Positions 1 to 7,123 of a stretch of DNA of 64,000 nucleotides are shown piece by piece; the first letter of the stretch is position 1; every line of letters starts with the position of its first letter. The notes below the pieces were generated by a model, which saw only the letters and a list, made by a program, of their open reading frames with translations, did no database searches and was not told the DNA's origin. Where the stretch lies: positions 1 to 64,000 of the forward strand of contig JADLDB010000086.1 of NCBI GenBank assembly GCA_020846875.1. Direction: 5' to 3'. The stretch comes from Myxococcales bacterium (GTDB taxonomy: Bacteria; Myxococcota; Myxococcia; Myxococcales; Myxococcaceae). A program made the translations under genes and the position numbers.

Positions 1-168
1 CTAGCAGGGTGCTGAGGAAGGCCGGACCGAGCCCGACCGAGGAGCCGCGAGCCGCGCAAGGAAGAGGCCCGCAGGAATACTTGTCGGTATTTCAAGGGCC
101 TCTGACGATGCCCGGCGACGCGGATCGTCGGTCTGGCGACGGGAGTGCCTTTCTCAGCACCCTGCTAG
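1..168. repeat. CTAG-bounded full-length hairpin element (MITE-like), copy 1
   Basis: The first 22 bases pair with bases 147-168 in inverse orientation at 21 of 22 positions (outer arm begins ctagcagggtgctgag). Pairing continues inward: the gaccga/ccgcg stretches near 35-50 find partners near 118-135, and agaggccc (near 63-70) pairs with gggcctct (near 97-104), closing on a short ttgtcg-like loop. The whole 168 bases therefore fold as one imperfect hairpin with arms of about 80 bases. Both ends are CTAG, a palindrome that could be a 4-bp target duplication; IS5- and IS701-type elements are known to use YTAR/CTAG-like targets. No ORF inside is credible. The right end is one base from the stop codon of the kinase gene, so it may also act as its terminator. 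The element may be a non-autonomous transposon; its left boundary coincides with the window edge. Confidence 0.6.
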
Positions 169-169
169 C

Positions 170-1246
170 TCAACCCACTGGCACGCCGAGGCTCACCAGC
201 CACCGGGTGACGAAGGGCCACCACAGCTCGCGCGTGGCCACCACCGTGCCCAGCACCACCCCGAGGAAGATGCCCAGCCCCCAGCGCGGCCCCCGCACCG
301 TGGCCAGCTCCGCCGGCGACAGCTGGGACAGCTGCGTCAACTGCGTCCTCGACAGCCGCGCCATCGCCTCGGACTCGGTGAGGCGGTTGCGCTTGCGCAG
401 GAAGTTCACCAGCACCGCCGACGGCGAGGAGTCCAGCCCGGACAACAGGCTCTCGAAGGCGCGGCGCAGCTGCGTCGCGTCCAGGTAGCGCTCCTCCAGC
501 TTCACCGCCATCGCCTTCTCGATGACCTCGCGCAGCGCCCTGGGGGCCTTCGGCGCGGCCTTCTTCAGGGAGTCGCGCTTGCCCGTCGTCACCCTGGCGA
601 AGACCTCGCCCGGGTTGCTGCCGGTGTAGGGCCGCTTGCCCGACAAGGCCTCGTACAGCACCACCCCCAGGGAGTAGATGTCGCTGCGCGCATCCACCGG
701 CGCGCCCGTCACCTGCTCGGGGGACATGTAGGCCGGCGTGCCCACCGCCATGCCCGTCTTGGTGAGGCGGTCCAGCTCTTCCGTCTGGACGATGCCGAAG
801 TCCATCAGCTTGGCGTCGCCCCAGGTGGACAGCATGACGTTGCCCGGCTTGAGGTCCCGGTGCACCACCCGGTGGAAGTGGGCGTGCTCCAGCGCGCTGG
901 CCAGTTGCAGGCCCAGCACCGCCACCGCCTCGGGAGGCAGCGGCGCTTCCTTGATGAGGTCGGCCAGGGTGGGCCCGTCCACCAGCTCCATCACCATGTA
1001 CCAGCCGTCGTTCTTCTCGATGAGATCGTACAGGGTGACGATGTGCTGGTGCCGGAAGCCGGCCAGGGCCATCGCCTCGCGCTTGAAGCGGGACAGGGCC
1101 TCGGCGGACTTGGAGCCTTCCGGCGGCAGCTCCTTGACGGCCACCTCCCGCTGCAGCGACTCGTGAATGGCCCGGTACACCGTGGCCATGCCGCCCTTGC
1201 CCAGGGCTCCGAGGATGCGGCAGTCACCCACCTTGCGAATCGCCAT
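170..1246 (-). CDS. Membrane-anchored Ser/Thr protein kinase
   Basis: A Hanks-type Ser/Thr kinase of 358 residues. The Gly-rich loop GKGGMATVY is at 16-24, the ATP-binding Lys at 38 (VAVK), the catalytic HRDLKPGN at 129-136, DFG at 149-151, and the activation segment ends in GTPAYMSPEQ. The kinase domain fills about 1-265. A hydrophobic segment near 322-342 predicts a single C-terminal membrane helix with a very short tail beyond it, so there is no sensor domain outside the membrane. All catalytic residues are present. It lies 9 bases after a long coiled-coil gene and 58 more bases after an AAA+ ATPase, probably one operon. The ATG at 1246 is used; the stop is directly beside the hairpin element at 1-168. 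Confidence 0.9.
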   Translation of the reverse strand: MAIRKVGDCRILGALGKGGMATVYRAIHESLQREVAVKELPPEGSKSAEALSRFKREAMALAGFRHQHIVTLYDLIEKNDGWYMVMELVDGPTLADLIKEAPLPPEAVAVLGLQLASALEHAHFHRVVHRDLKPGNVMLSTWGDAKLMDFGIVQTEELDRLTKTGMAVGTPAYMSPEQVTGAPVDARSDIYSLGVVLYEALSGKRPYTGSNPGEVFARVTTGKRDSLKKAAPKAPRALREVIEKAMAVKLEERYLDATQLRRAFESLLSGLDSSPSAVLVNFLRKRNRLTESEAMARLSRTQLTQLSQLSPAELATVRGPRWGLGIFLGVVLGTVVATRELWWPFVTRWLVSLGVPVG

Positions 1247-1255
1247 CGTCCCTCA

Positions 1256-2677
1256 TCAACTGCGAATCCCCAGCCGCTGCTTGAGCTGCTCCAGCTCGCC
1301 CCGCGCCTCGTCGCGCTGCTCGAGGATGACGATCATCTCCTTGTGGAGCTGCTCGTACTGCCGGTCCGCGTGACCCCACTCGCTGGTGGCGTGGGCCAGT
1401 TGCTGCTCCAGCGTCTGCGCGCGCACCGCCAGCTCGTGGGAGGCCTGCTGGTAGGCCAGGGCCTGGGCCTCGAGCGCCTGCTCGTGCCCCTTGCGCGCCT
1501 CCTCGGCCTGGGCCTCGAGGGTGGCCACGCGGGCGGTCATCTTCTCCAACTGCCCTTCCAGCTCGCGGGACCGCTGCCGCGCCTCCAACAGCCGCTGGGC
1601 GGTGAGCTGGTGCTTCTCCTTCTCTTTGGTGCCCGCCGACTCCACCTCGGCGCGGCGGGCCACCTCGGCGTCCATCGCCTCGCGGGCGGACTTCTCCAGC
1701 GCCTCGCGCAGCTTGCCTTCTTCGGCGCGCACCTCGTCGGCGGCGTGCTGCAGCTTCTCCACCTGGACGCGGGCGTCGTCGCGCGCCCGCTCGGCGTGGG
1801 ACAGCTCCACGTTCAGCTCGTCGCGGCGCACCTTCACCGCCGTCAGCTCGGTCTCCAGCTGGGCCACGCGGGCGGTGGCCTCGATGAGCCGCTGCTGCTC
1901 GGTGGTGGCGCCCTCCTCCAGGGACTTGAGCTGCCCTTCCAGCGCCTGCACCCGCGCGTGGGCGGTGGTGAGCTGCGCGTCGAGCTCGGCGTTCTGCGCC
2001 ACCAGCTCCTCGGACTGCTTGCGGGTGGCGTCGACGTCCTGCAGGGACGCCTCCAGCTCGTTGGCGCGCGCCTCCCAGGCCTGGAGCCGGGTGAGGGCGT
2101 CGGCGTTGTGCGCCTGCTCGGCCAGCAGTTGCTCGCGCGCGGCGGCCAGCTCGTGCTCCGTCTGGGACAGGCGCTTGCCCAGCTCCGTCTGCCGGCCGGT
2201 CTCGTCGGTGAGCTGCTGCAGTTCGTCGCGCGCCTGGGTGAGCAGCCCTTCCAGCTCCTTCACCCGGTCCCGCTGCGCGCGCCGGTCGCCCTCCAGCGAC
2301 CCAATCTCGTCCTCCAGCCCCTTCACCCGCTTCTCGAGCAGCTCCGCGTCGCCGGAGATGTTGGTCCTGTCTTCCCGCACCGGGGACTTCATCATCGGCG
2401 ACGTCTTCAGGGGGATGCCCCGGTTGGTGACCTCCGGGCCGCGGACGTTCACCGGCGGCAGGGTGGTGTTCCCCGACTCGTCCAGCCTCAGCTTGAGCTC
2501 GATGACGCGCGCGCGCTCGCTGGCCAATTCGGCGCGGGCCTTCACCAGCTCGGCCTCCAGGGAGCGCGCCCGGCCTTCCGCGGCGGTCGTCTTTTGCTGC
2601 GAGCCCTTGAGCTCCTCCGCGGCGCGCTGGAGGAGCTTCAGCAGGTCCTTTGCGTCCGGGAGGGCCGAGCTGGCCAT
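1256..2677 (-). CDS. Long coiled-coil protein of unknown function
   Basis: A 473-residue protein made almost entirely of charged heptad-like helix (runs rich in Glu, Gln, Ala, Arg, Leu), broken once near residues 70-100 by a Pro/Gly/Asn-rich stretch. No signal peptide or membrane segment is visible. It resembles generic myxobacterial coiled-coil or SMC-like scaffold proteins, but no named family can be assigned. It sits between an AAA+ ATPase gene and a Ser/Thr kinase gene on the same strand. A role as scaffold or kinase substrate is inference from position only. Confidence 0.75.
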   Translation of the reverse strand: MASSALPDAKDLLKLLQRAAEELKGSQQKTTAAEGRARSLEAELVKARAELASERARVIELKLRLDESGNTTLPPVNVRGPEVTNRGIPLKTSPMMKSPVREDRTNISGDAELLEKRVKGLEDEIGSLEGDRRAQRDRVKELEGLLTQARDELQQLTDETGRQTELGKRLSQTEHELAAAREQLLAEQAHNADALTRLQAWEARANELEASLQDVDATRKQSEELVAQNAELDAQLTTAHARVQALEGQLKSLEEGATTEQQRLIEATARVAQLETELTAVKVRRDELNVELSHAERARDDARVQVEKLQHAADEVRAEEGKLREALEKSAREAMDAEVARRAEVESAGTKEKEKHQLTAQRLLEARQRSRELEGQLEKMTARVATLEAQAEEARKGHEQALEAQALAYQQASHELAVRAQTLEQQLAHATSEWGHADRQYEQLHKEMIVILEQRDEARGELEQLKQRLGIRS

Positions 2678-2735
2678 GCGGTGGGGATTTACTCACGAAT
2701 CGCCACGACGCACAGCGTCAGTCTCGGGGCGGGGG

Positions 2736-4307
2736 CTATTTCTTGCTGAAGCGCACGAAGTAGTTCTTCGCCGCGGCGTCGAGGAGGTCGCCGGAGAGCT
2801 GCGGGGCCTCGCCCCGGTAGTGGGCGATGTCGATGACCTGCCCGAGGAGGTCGCGCGGCTGGCAGGCGGCGAACGGGCGGTTGTGCGGCTTGTAGTGGGC
2901 CTCGATGAGCCAGGCGATGGCGTCGGCGTCGTACGCCACGTTCAGCTTCCGGCACACCGCCTCCCAGATGGCCTGGTACTGCGGCTCGTCGGGCGGGGCC
3001 ACCGCCAGCTTGTAGCGGACGCGGCGGAGGAAGGCGTCGTCGACCAGGTCGGCCGGGTCCAGGTTGGTGGAGAAGGCCACGAAGACGTCGAAGGGGACCT
3101 GCAGCTTCTTGCCGGTGTGCAGGGTGAGGTAGTCGACGTCGTTCTCCAGGGGGACGATCCACCGGTTGAGCAGGTCCTTGGGCTCCACCTTCTGCCGGCC
3201 GAAGTCGTCGATGAGCAGCATGCCGTTCATCGCCTTCAGTTGGAACGGCGCCTCGTAGAAGCGCACGTCGGGGGAGTAGATGAGGTCGAGCGTCTGCAGG
3301 GTCAGCTCGCCGCCCACCACCACCAGGGGCCGCTTCACCCGCACCCAGCGCTGGTCCTGCGCGGGGGCGTTGGGATCCTCCGGCACCGCCTCGTGCAGGG
3401 TGTGATCGAACACGCGGATGATGAAGTCGTCCACCAGCAGGGCGTGCGGCACCCAGATGTCACCCTCGTAGCAGCGCACCAGGGACTGGCAGAGGGCCGT
3501 CTTCCCGTTGCCCGGCGGCCCGTAGAAGAACATCGAGCGGCCGGAGTTCATCGCCGGCCCCAGGCTGTCGAAGACGTGGTCCTTCACCACCAGGTCGCCG
3601 AAGTTGGCCTGCAGCCTGGCCTTGGTGATGCGCATGCCGCGCACCGTCTGGGCGGCCACGGCCTCGAAGTAGTCCTCCATGCGCACCGGCGCGGGCCCGT
3701 TGTAGCGGTTGCGGTCGAGGATCTGCCGCAGCACGTCGGTGGCGAACGTGGTGAGGGTGTAGATCATCGTCGACTTGCCCACGCCGAGGCCCGCGCCGCC
3801 CTTCAGGTCGATGAACTTCTGCTTGCGCAAGGACTCGATGAGGTCGTCGACGATGAGCTGCGGCAGCTTGATGCGGTGGGAGATGTCGGCGCCGCGCAAT
3901 TCGCCCGCGAAGAAGAGCGCCTTGAGCACCAGCTCTTCTCCCATCGTCTGGGACAGGCCCGTCTCGGCCAGCGTGCGGGGCTGGGGCGGGAAGAAGCGGG
4001 GCTGCACCTGCCGCTGGAGCGCGGGCCGGGCGCCCGTCTTTCCGGTGGCGGGCGGGCGCGCGGCGGGCGGGGGCGGAGCATGGGCGCCGGGAGGAGGCGG
4101 GGCCGGAGGGGTGGGATCCGGCGAGGCCGGCGGCTGCGGCATGGGGGTGCGGCCGGGCGTCGCACCTCCGAAGCCGGACGAGTGCTGGCCCGTGCCGCGC
4201 CGGGTGGGGATGGCGGTGGTGACGGGGCGTGGCCCCGAGGCCCTCGGGCGCTCCGGGACGTCGTCGTCGCTGGGAGGACCGCCCACGAACGTGGACTCCT
4301 TCGGCAT
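2736..4307 (-). CDS. AAA+ ATPase with Pro-rich N-terminus
   Basis: A 523-residue protein from the ATG at 4307; a GTG in frame at 4355 would add 16 residues overlapping the stop of the upstream gene, which seems less likely because MPKES begins a natural-looking leader. The first ~110 residues are disordered and Pro/Ala-rich. A predicted winged-helix-like stretch follows (about 115-190). The ATPase core has Walker A GPPGNGKT near 263-270 and Walker B LLIDDFGR near 364-371, and the C-terminus looks like an AAA lid. It probably couples ATP hydrolysis to remodelling a partner. Neighbours are a coiled-coil protein and a Ser/Thr kinase downstream. The specific partner is unknown. Confidence 0.8.
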   Translation of the reverse strand: MPKESTFVGGPPSDDDVPERPRASGPRPVTTAIPTRRGTGQHSSGFGGATPGRTPMPQPPASPDPTPPAPPPPGAHAPPPPAARPPATGKTGARPALQRQVQPRFFPPQPRTLAETGLSQTMGEELVLKALFFAGELRGADISHRIKLPQLIVDDLIESLRKQKFIDLKGGAGLGVGKSTMIYTLTTFATDVLRQILDRNRYNGPAPVRMEDYFEAVAAQTVRGMRITKARLQANFGDLVVKDHVFDSLGPAMNSGRSMFFYGPPGNGKTALCQSLVRCYEGDIWVPHALLVDDFIIRVFDHTLHEAVPEDPNAPAQDQRWVRVKRPLVVVGGELTLQTLDLIYSPDVRFYEAPFQLKAMNGMLLIDDFGRQKVEPKDLLNRWIVPLENDVDYLTLHTGKKLQVPFDVFVAFSTNLDPADLVDDAFLRRVRYKLAVAPPDEPQYQAIWEAVCRKLNVAYDADAIAWLIEAHYKPHNRPFAACQPRDLLGQVIDIAHYRGEAPQLSGDLLDAAAKNYFVRFSKK

Positions 4308-4355
4308 GACCCGAAGCCTAGCCCCAAATCCGCAAGGCGGGCTGCCCTTCCCCAC

Positions 4356-4922
4356 TCAGGGGTCGAGCGCGATGGCCCCGTACAGCTCGTCGACGGAGAA
4401 GCCGACCTCGGGCGACACCAGGCTCACCTGCTCACCGGGCCCTACGTCCCGCTGCGCCCAGCGCCCCTCGCGGCGCTCCACCACCGTCACCCGGCGCTCC
4501 CGGTGGGACACCAGCAGCACCACCTGAAGGGACGGCAACCGCTGGTAGTGCTCGAGCTTCTCTCCCCGGTCGTAGTCCTCGGTGGAGCGGCTGGTGACCT
4601 CCGCCAGCAGCACCGGGTTGATCAGCGCGTTGGCGTCGATGGCCGAGGTGAGCCGCTCCCCACGCACCACGGACGCGTCGGGGAAGCCGGCGAAGTCGGT
4701 CGCTTCGACGCGGATCTTCGCGTCCGAGCTGAAGACGCTGCACCCGGAAGCAAGTCGCGTCCGAAGAAGCGTCGTCACAGCCACGCTCAGCTCGGCGTGC
4801 GCCAAGGTCCCACCCGCCATCGCGTAGATGACGCCGGCGCAGTACTCGAGTTTGAGCTCGCTGTCCTCCAGCGCCCGGAGGTAGTCCTCGTAGGAGTAGC
4901 GCACCTGCCGCGCGGGCCTCAT
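4356..4922 (-). CDS. Uma2 family (DUF820) restriction-endonuclease-fold protein
   Basis: A 188-residue protein typical in length for Uma2/DUF820. Conserved features are the N-terminal YEDYL, ELKLEYCAGVIYAMAG with its Glu, the PDASVV motif carrying the Asp, and the Glu-containing LLAEVTS strand followed by DYDRGEKLEHYQ. These make up the PD-(D/E)XK-like core of the family. Its natural substrate is not known; Uma2 genes are scattered in many genomes and often linked to mobile DNA. It stands between the AAA+ ATPase gene (48 bases downstream) and the EcsC-like gene on the same strand. Confidence 0.85.
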   Translation of the reverse strand: MRPARQVRYSYEDYLRALEDSELKLEYCAGVIYAMAGGTLAHAELSVAVTTLLRTRLASGCSVFSSDAKIRVEATDFAGFPDASVVRGERLTSAIDANALINPVLLAEVTSRSTEDYDRGEKLEHYQRLPSLQVVLLVSHRERRVTVVERREGRWAQRDVGPGEQVSLVSPEVGFSVDELYGAIALDP

Positions 4923-4961
4923 GCCAGGAGGATAGCAGGGGGCGCGCTGGCCCGCGGCCCG

Positions 4962-5582
4962 TCAGCCGCCCGACGCCTTCTTCTGCTTCTCGTGGGCGTG
5001 CACCCAGCCGTCGTAGTGGCGCACCGCCGCGTCGCCCATTTGCTGGATGTGCTGGTTGTTCAAGTACGCGCTGATGGGCGCGGCCACCAGGGGCATGGCG
5101 CGGGACAGGGTGGTGAGGCCGCCGCGCGCGAGGATGAGGGCGGCCAGGCTGCCCAGCACCCGGGGGCTGGAGCGCTGCACCGGGCCGATGCCGTTGGAGT
5201 AGCCGAACAAGTCCAGCAGCTCCTGCCGCTCGCGCTCGCTCTTGAGCGACACCTTGAAGACGGTGGCCACCTCGGCGAGCAGCGAAATCTGCAGGTACAC
5301 CATGCCCAGCAGGTCGACCGGCACGGTGACGGCGCCGAAGACGCCGGTGACGCCCCCCACCATCGACGCCAGCTGCTTCTTCTGGTCGACGCAGCGCTGC
5401 GCCAGCTCGCGGGGCCCCGCGGAAGGGAAGCGCTGGGTGAGCTCGTCCACCTTCGCCCGCGCCCGCACCGCCTCGCGGTCGACCAGGTCGGACAGGCGCT
5501 CCTTCGCCAGCCTGCGCAGGTTGCGCGGAGAGAGCTGCCGCGCCGCCTTGAGCTGCTCCTTGAGGGGATCGAAGAAGCCCAT
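4962..5582 (-). CDS. EcsC-like membrane-associated protein
   Basis: A 206-residue protein starting MGFFDPLKEQ. The ATG at 5582 is preferred over an upstream in-frame start because it lies 5 bases past the stop of the preceding lipoprotein gene. An amphipathic N-terminal half leads into hydrophobic stretches (GGVTGVFGAVTVPVDLLGM and LGSLAALILARGGL) with the VAT/VFKV spacing seen in EcsC-family proteins. The molecular function of EcsC is not established. It is the last gene of a tight minus-strand run PilZ-PilZ-lipoprotein-EcsC. Confidence 0.65.
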   Translation of the reverse strand: MGFFDPLKEQLKAARQLSPRNLRRLAKERLSDLVDREAVRARAKVDELTQRFPSAGPRELAQRCVDQKKQLASMVGGVTGVFGAVTVPVDLLGMVYLQISLLAEVATVFKVSLKSERERQELLDLFGYSNGIGPVQRSSPRVLGSLAALILARGGLTTLSRAMPLVAAPISAYLNNQHIQQMGDAAVRHYDGWVHAHEKQKKASGG

Positions 5583-5587
5583 GGCCC

Positions 5588-6037
5588 TCAGTATCCGGCG
5601 TCGGCCAGGTAGAGGTCCACCAGGGCGCCTTCCTGGAACCAGAACTGGCTCTGCTCCTTGCGGAACCACTTCGAGTCGGGCCGGGCCTCGCGCACCTCGA
5701 TGAGGATGCGGTTGGTCGCCACGTCCACCACCGCGCCCCGTGACAGGCAGGCGCGCCCGGGCGACTCACCGAAGCCGCCTTCCAGGCACACCTCGTCACC
5801 GGGGGACAGGCGCCGCACGTACGTCTCGCCGAGGAAGCGGGCCTCCTCGCACGCGGCGGCCGGGCCGCCCCCTTTCTTGAACTTCGCGCAGCGGTCCACC
5901 GGCGGCGCCGGGTACTCGGGCACGTTCTCCAGAAAACCGGACGCGCCCCGCACCCGCGAGCTGCGCTCCTCGGTGACGCAGGCGGACGCGGCCATCACCA
6001 GCACCAAACCCACCGCGAGGCGTGACTGTTCCCTCAC
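5588..6037 (-). CDS. Small lipoprotein, unknown function
   Basis: A 149-residue protein with a clear lipoprotein signal: basic MREQSR, hydrophobic core, and lipobox AASAC. The mature part has several Cys residues and no recognised domain. The GTG start overlaps the stop of the upstream PilZ gene by four bases, and the next gene starts 5 bases after its stop, so it is translationally coupled in an operon. Probably anchored in the outer or inner membrane facing the periplasm. Confidence 0.7.
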   Translation of the reverse strand: MREQSRLAVGLVLVMAASACVTEERSSRVRGASGFLENVPEYPAPPVDRCAKFKKGGGPAAACEEARFLGETYVRRLSPGDEVCLEGGFGESPGRACLSRGAVVDVATNRILIEVREARPDSKWFRKEQSQFWFQEGALVDLYLADAGY

Positions 6038-6369
6038 TCCCCCTCCAGCATCTGTTGGGCGAAGGCGTCGAGGCGCTCCGCGTCGGGCCCCTCGAGGTCG
6101 AGGAAGCGAATGCCCATGCCGTAGCCCTTCTTGTCCGGCACGTTCACCACCTCGCCGCGGCAGCGAATGGGCTTCTCTTCGCCGGGCAGGGTGAAGGACA
6201 GCGCCACCGTCTCGCCCACCGGGTGGGGGATGGCGCGGTCGAAGTAGACGCCGCCCGACGAGATGTCGCGGGTGGAGTGCAGAGAGAAGCCGCGCTCGTC
6301 CCGCACCTCGATGGGGATGACGACGTTGGCCCGGGTCGCCTGCCGGCGCTCCAGTGACGAGTCACTCAT
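6034..6369 (-). CDS. PilZ domain protein (single domain)
   Basis: An 111-residue protein starting MSDSSLERRQATR. The RRQATR motif near residues 8-13 followed by DISSGGVYF near 35-43 fits the PilZ c-di-GMP-binding signature RxxxR...DxSxxG. The domain occupies nearly the whole protein. The internal ATG at 6369 is chosen because the sequence upstream in frame is out of character. It overlaps the lipoprotein gene by four bases and follows another PilZ gene by 43 bases. It likely transmits a c-di-GMP signal; the output is unknown. Confidence 0.85.
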   Translation of the reverse strand: MSDSSLERRQATRANVVIPIEVRDERGFSLHSTRDISSGGVYFDRAIPHPVGETVALSFTLPGEEKPIRCRGEVVNVPDKKGYGMGIRFLDLEGPDAERLDAFAQQMLEGE

Positions 6370-6412
6370 GACCGGGAGAATGTACCCAAAAACCCCGCGC
6401 GCGCCTCGCGCC

Positions 6413-6880
6413 TTACGACACCAACCGGTGGATGCGCCGGACGGCGTCGATGTCGGGCTTGACGAAGCGCATCCGCACGCCGCCGTCCTCGTCGAAGGGG
6501 CCCAGCACCTCGGCCTTGAGCTGGAGCGGCGCGTCGAGGTCATCGGGGAGGAAGAGGCGCAGGCTGACCACCTTGCCCCTGGCCGGCGTCTGCCCGGCGC
6601 GGATGGACAGGCCGAAGGTGGACAAGTCGTACGTCTGGGCCATCACCCGGGTGCCGGCGTCCTCCGTCTCCAGGGTGATGCCCACCGCCACGCGGGGGGT
6701 GGCGCGGCGGTCGCGGAAGCTGCGGCGCTCCTTCTCGCCCTTCTGGATGCGCTCGAAGAGCTGCGAGGTGGACTCGCCCGAGCTGCCCCGGCGATCGCCC
6801 ACCTGCGGCAGGCGCGGCGTGATGAGGGGGAGCAGCGCGCTGGACTCGGACTGGGTGCGGCTGCGCTTCGACGACGACAT
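6413..6880 (-). CDS. PilZ domain protein with charged N-terminus
   Basis: A 155-residue protein. Residues 1-50 are polar and probably disordered; the PilZ domain follows, with RRATPR near 57-62 and DLSTFGLSI near 84-92. The second signature deviates slightly (DxSxxG is kept). This is the first gene of the minus-strand run reading into a second PilZ protein, a lipoprotein and an EcsC-like protein. Its promoter must lie in 6881-6958, next to the second hairpin element. Confidence 0.8.
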   Translation of the reverse strand: MSSSKRSRTQSESSALLPLITPRLPQVGDRRGSSGESTSQLFERIQKGEKERRSFRDRRATPRVAVGITLETEDAGTRVMAQTYDLSTFGLSIRAGQTPARGKVVSLRLFLPDDLDAPLQLKAEVLGPFDEDGGVRMRFVKPDIDAVRRIHRLVS

Positions 6881-6958
6881 CGTGCCTCGAAGAATAGACG
6901 GGCCGGGCGTCCGCGTCGAACGAAGCGGCCGCCGCGAGGGGCGCCGAAGTGACAGGCC

Positions 6959-7123
6959 CTAGAGCGCCGAACAGGTTGGCTCCCGTCGTGACATCGGCGA
7001 TTTGCGTCGCATCCCGTCGTTGCTCCTCGGTCAGTTGCCCACCAGCAGCTTCCCTCGTCGCGCCTTGGTCTGCTCGCAACTCACCGACGTCACTCGGTCC
7101 GCCAACCTGATCGGCGCTGCTAG
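6959..7123. repeat. CTAG-bounded hairpin element (MITE-like), copy 2
   Basis: Bases 6959-6980 and 7101-7123 are inverted repeats (agcgccga-A/T-caggttggc, one mismatch plus one indel after CTAG). A second, inner pair (gtgacatcggcgatttgcg against a 16/19 partner near 7074-7092) extends the hairpin. Length (165 bases), CTAG ends and the shared first bases CTAGCAG match the element at 1-168, although the rest of the sequence differs. Its right CTAG supplies the TAG stop codon of the MMPL gene. It fills most of the 239-base gap between the PilZ gene and the exporter gene. Probably a non-autonomous mobile element of the same family; a double-sided terminator is the alternative. Confidence 0.55.

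Noticed and set aside
9-488. A 159-residue plus-strand ORF across the hairpin element and the kinase end
   Set aside because: It opposes the intact kinase gene and has the composition of a GC-rich shadow frame; the element itself explains the first part.
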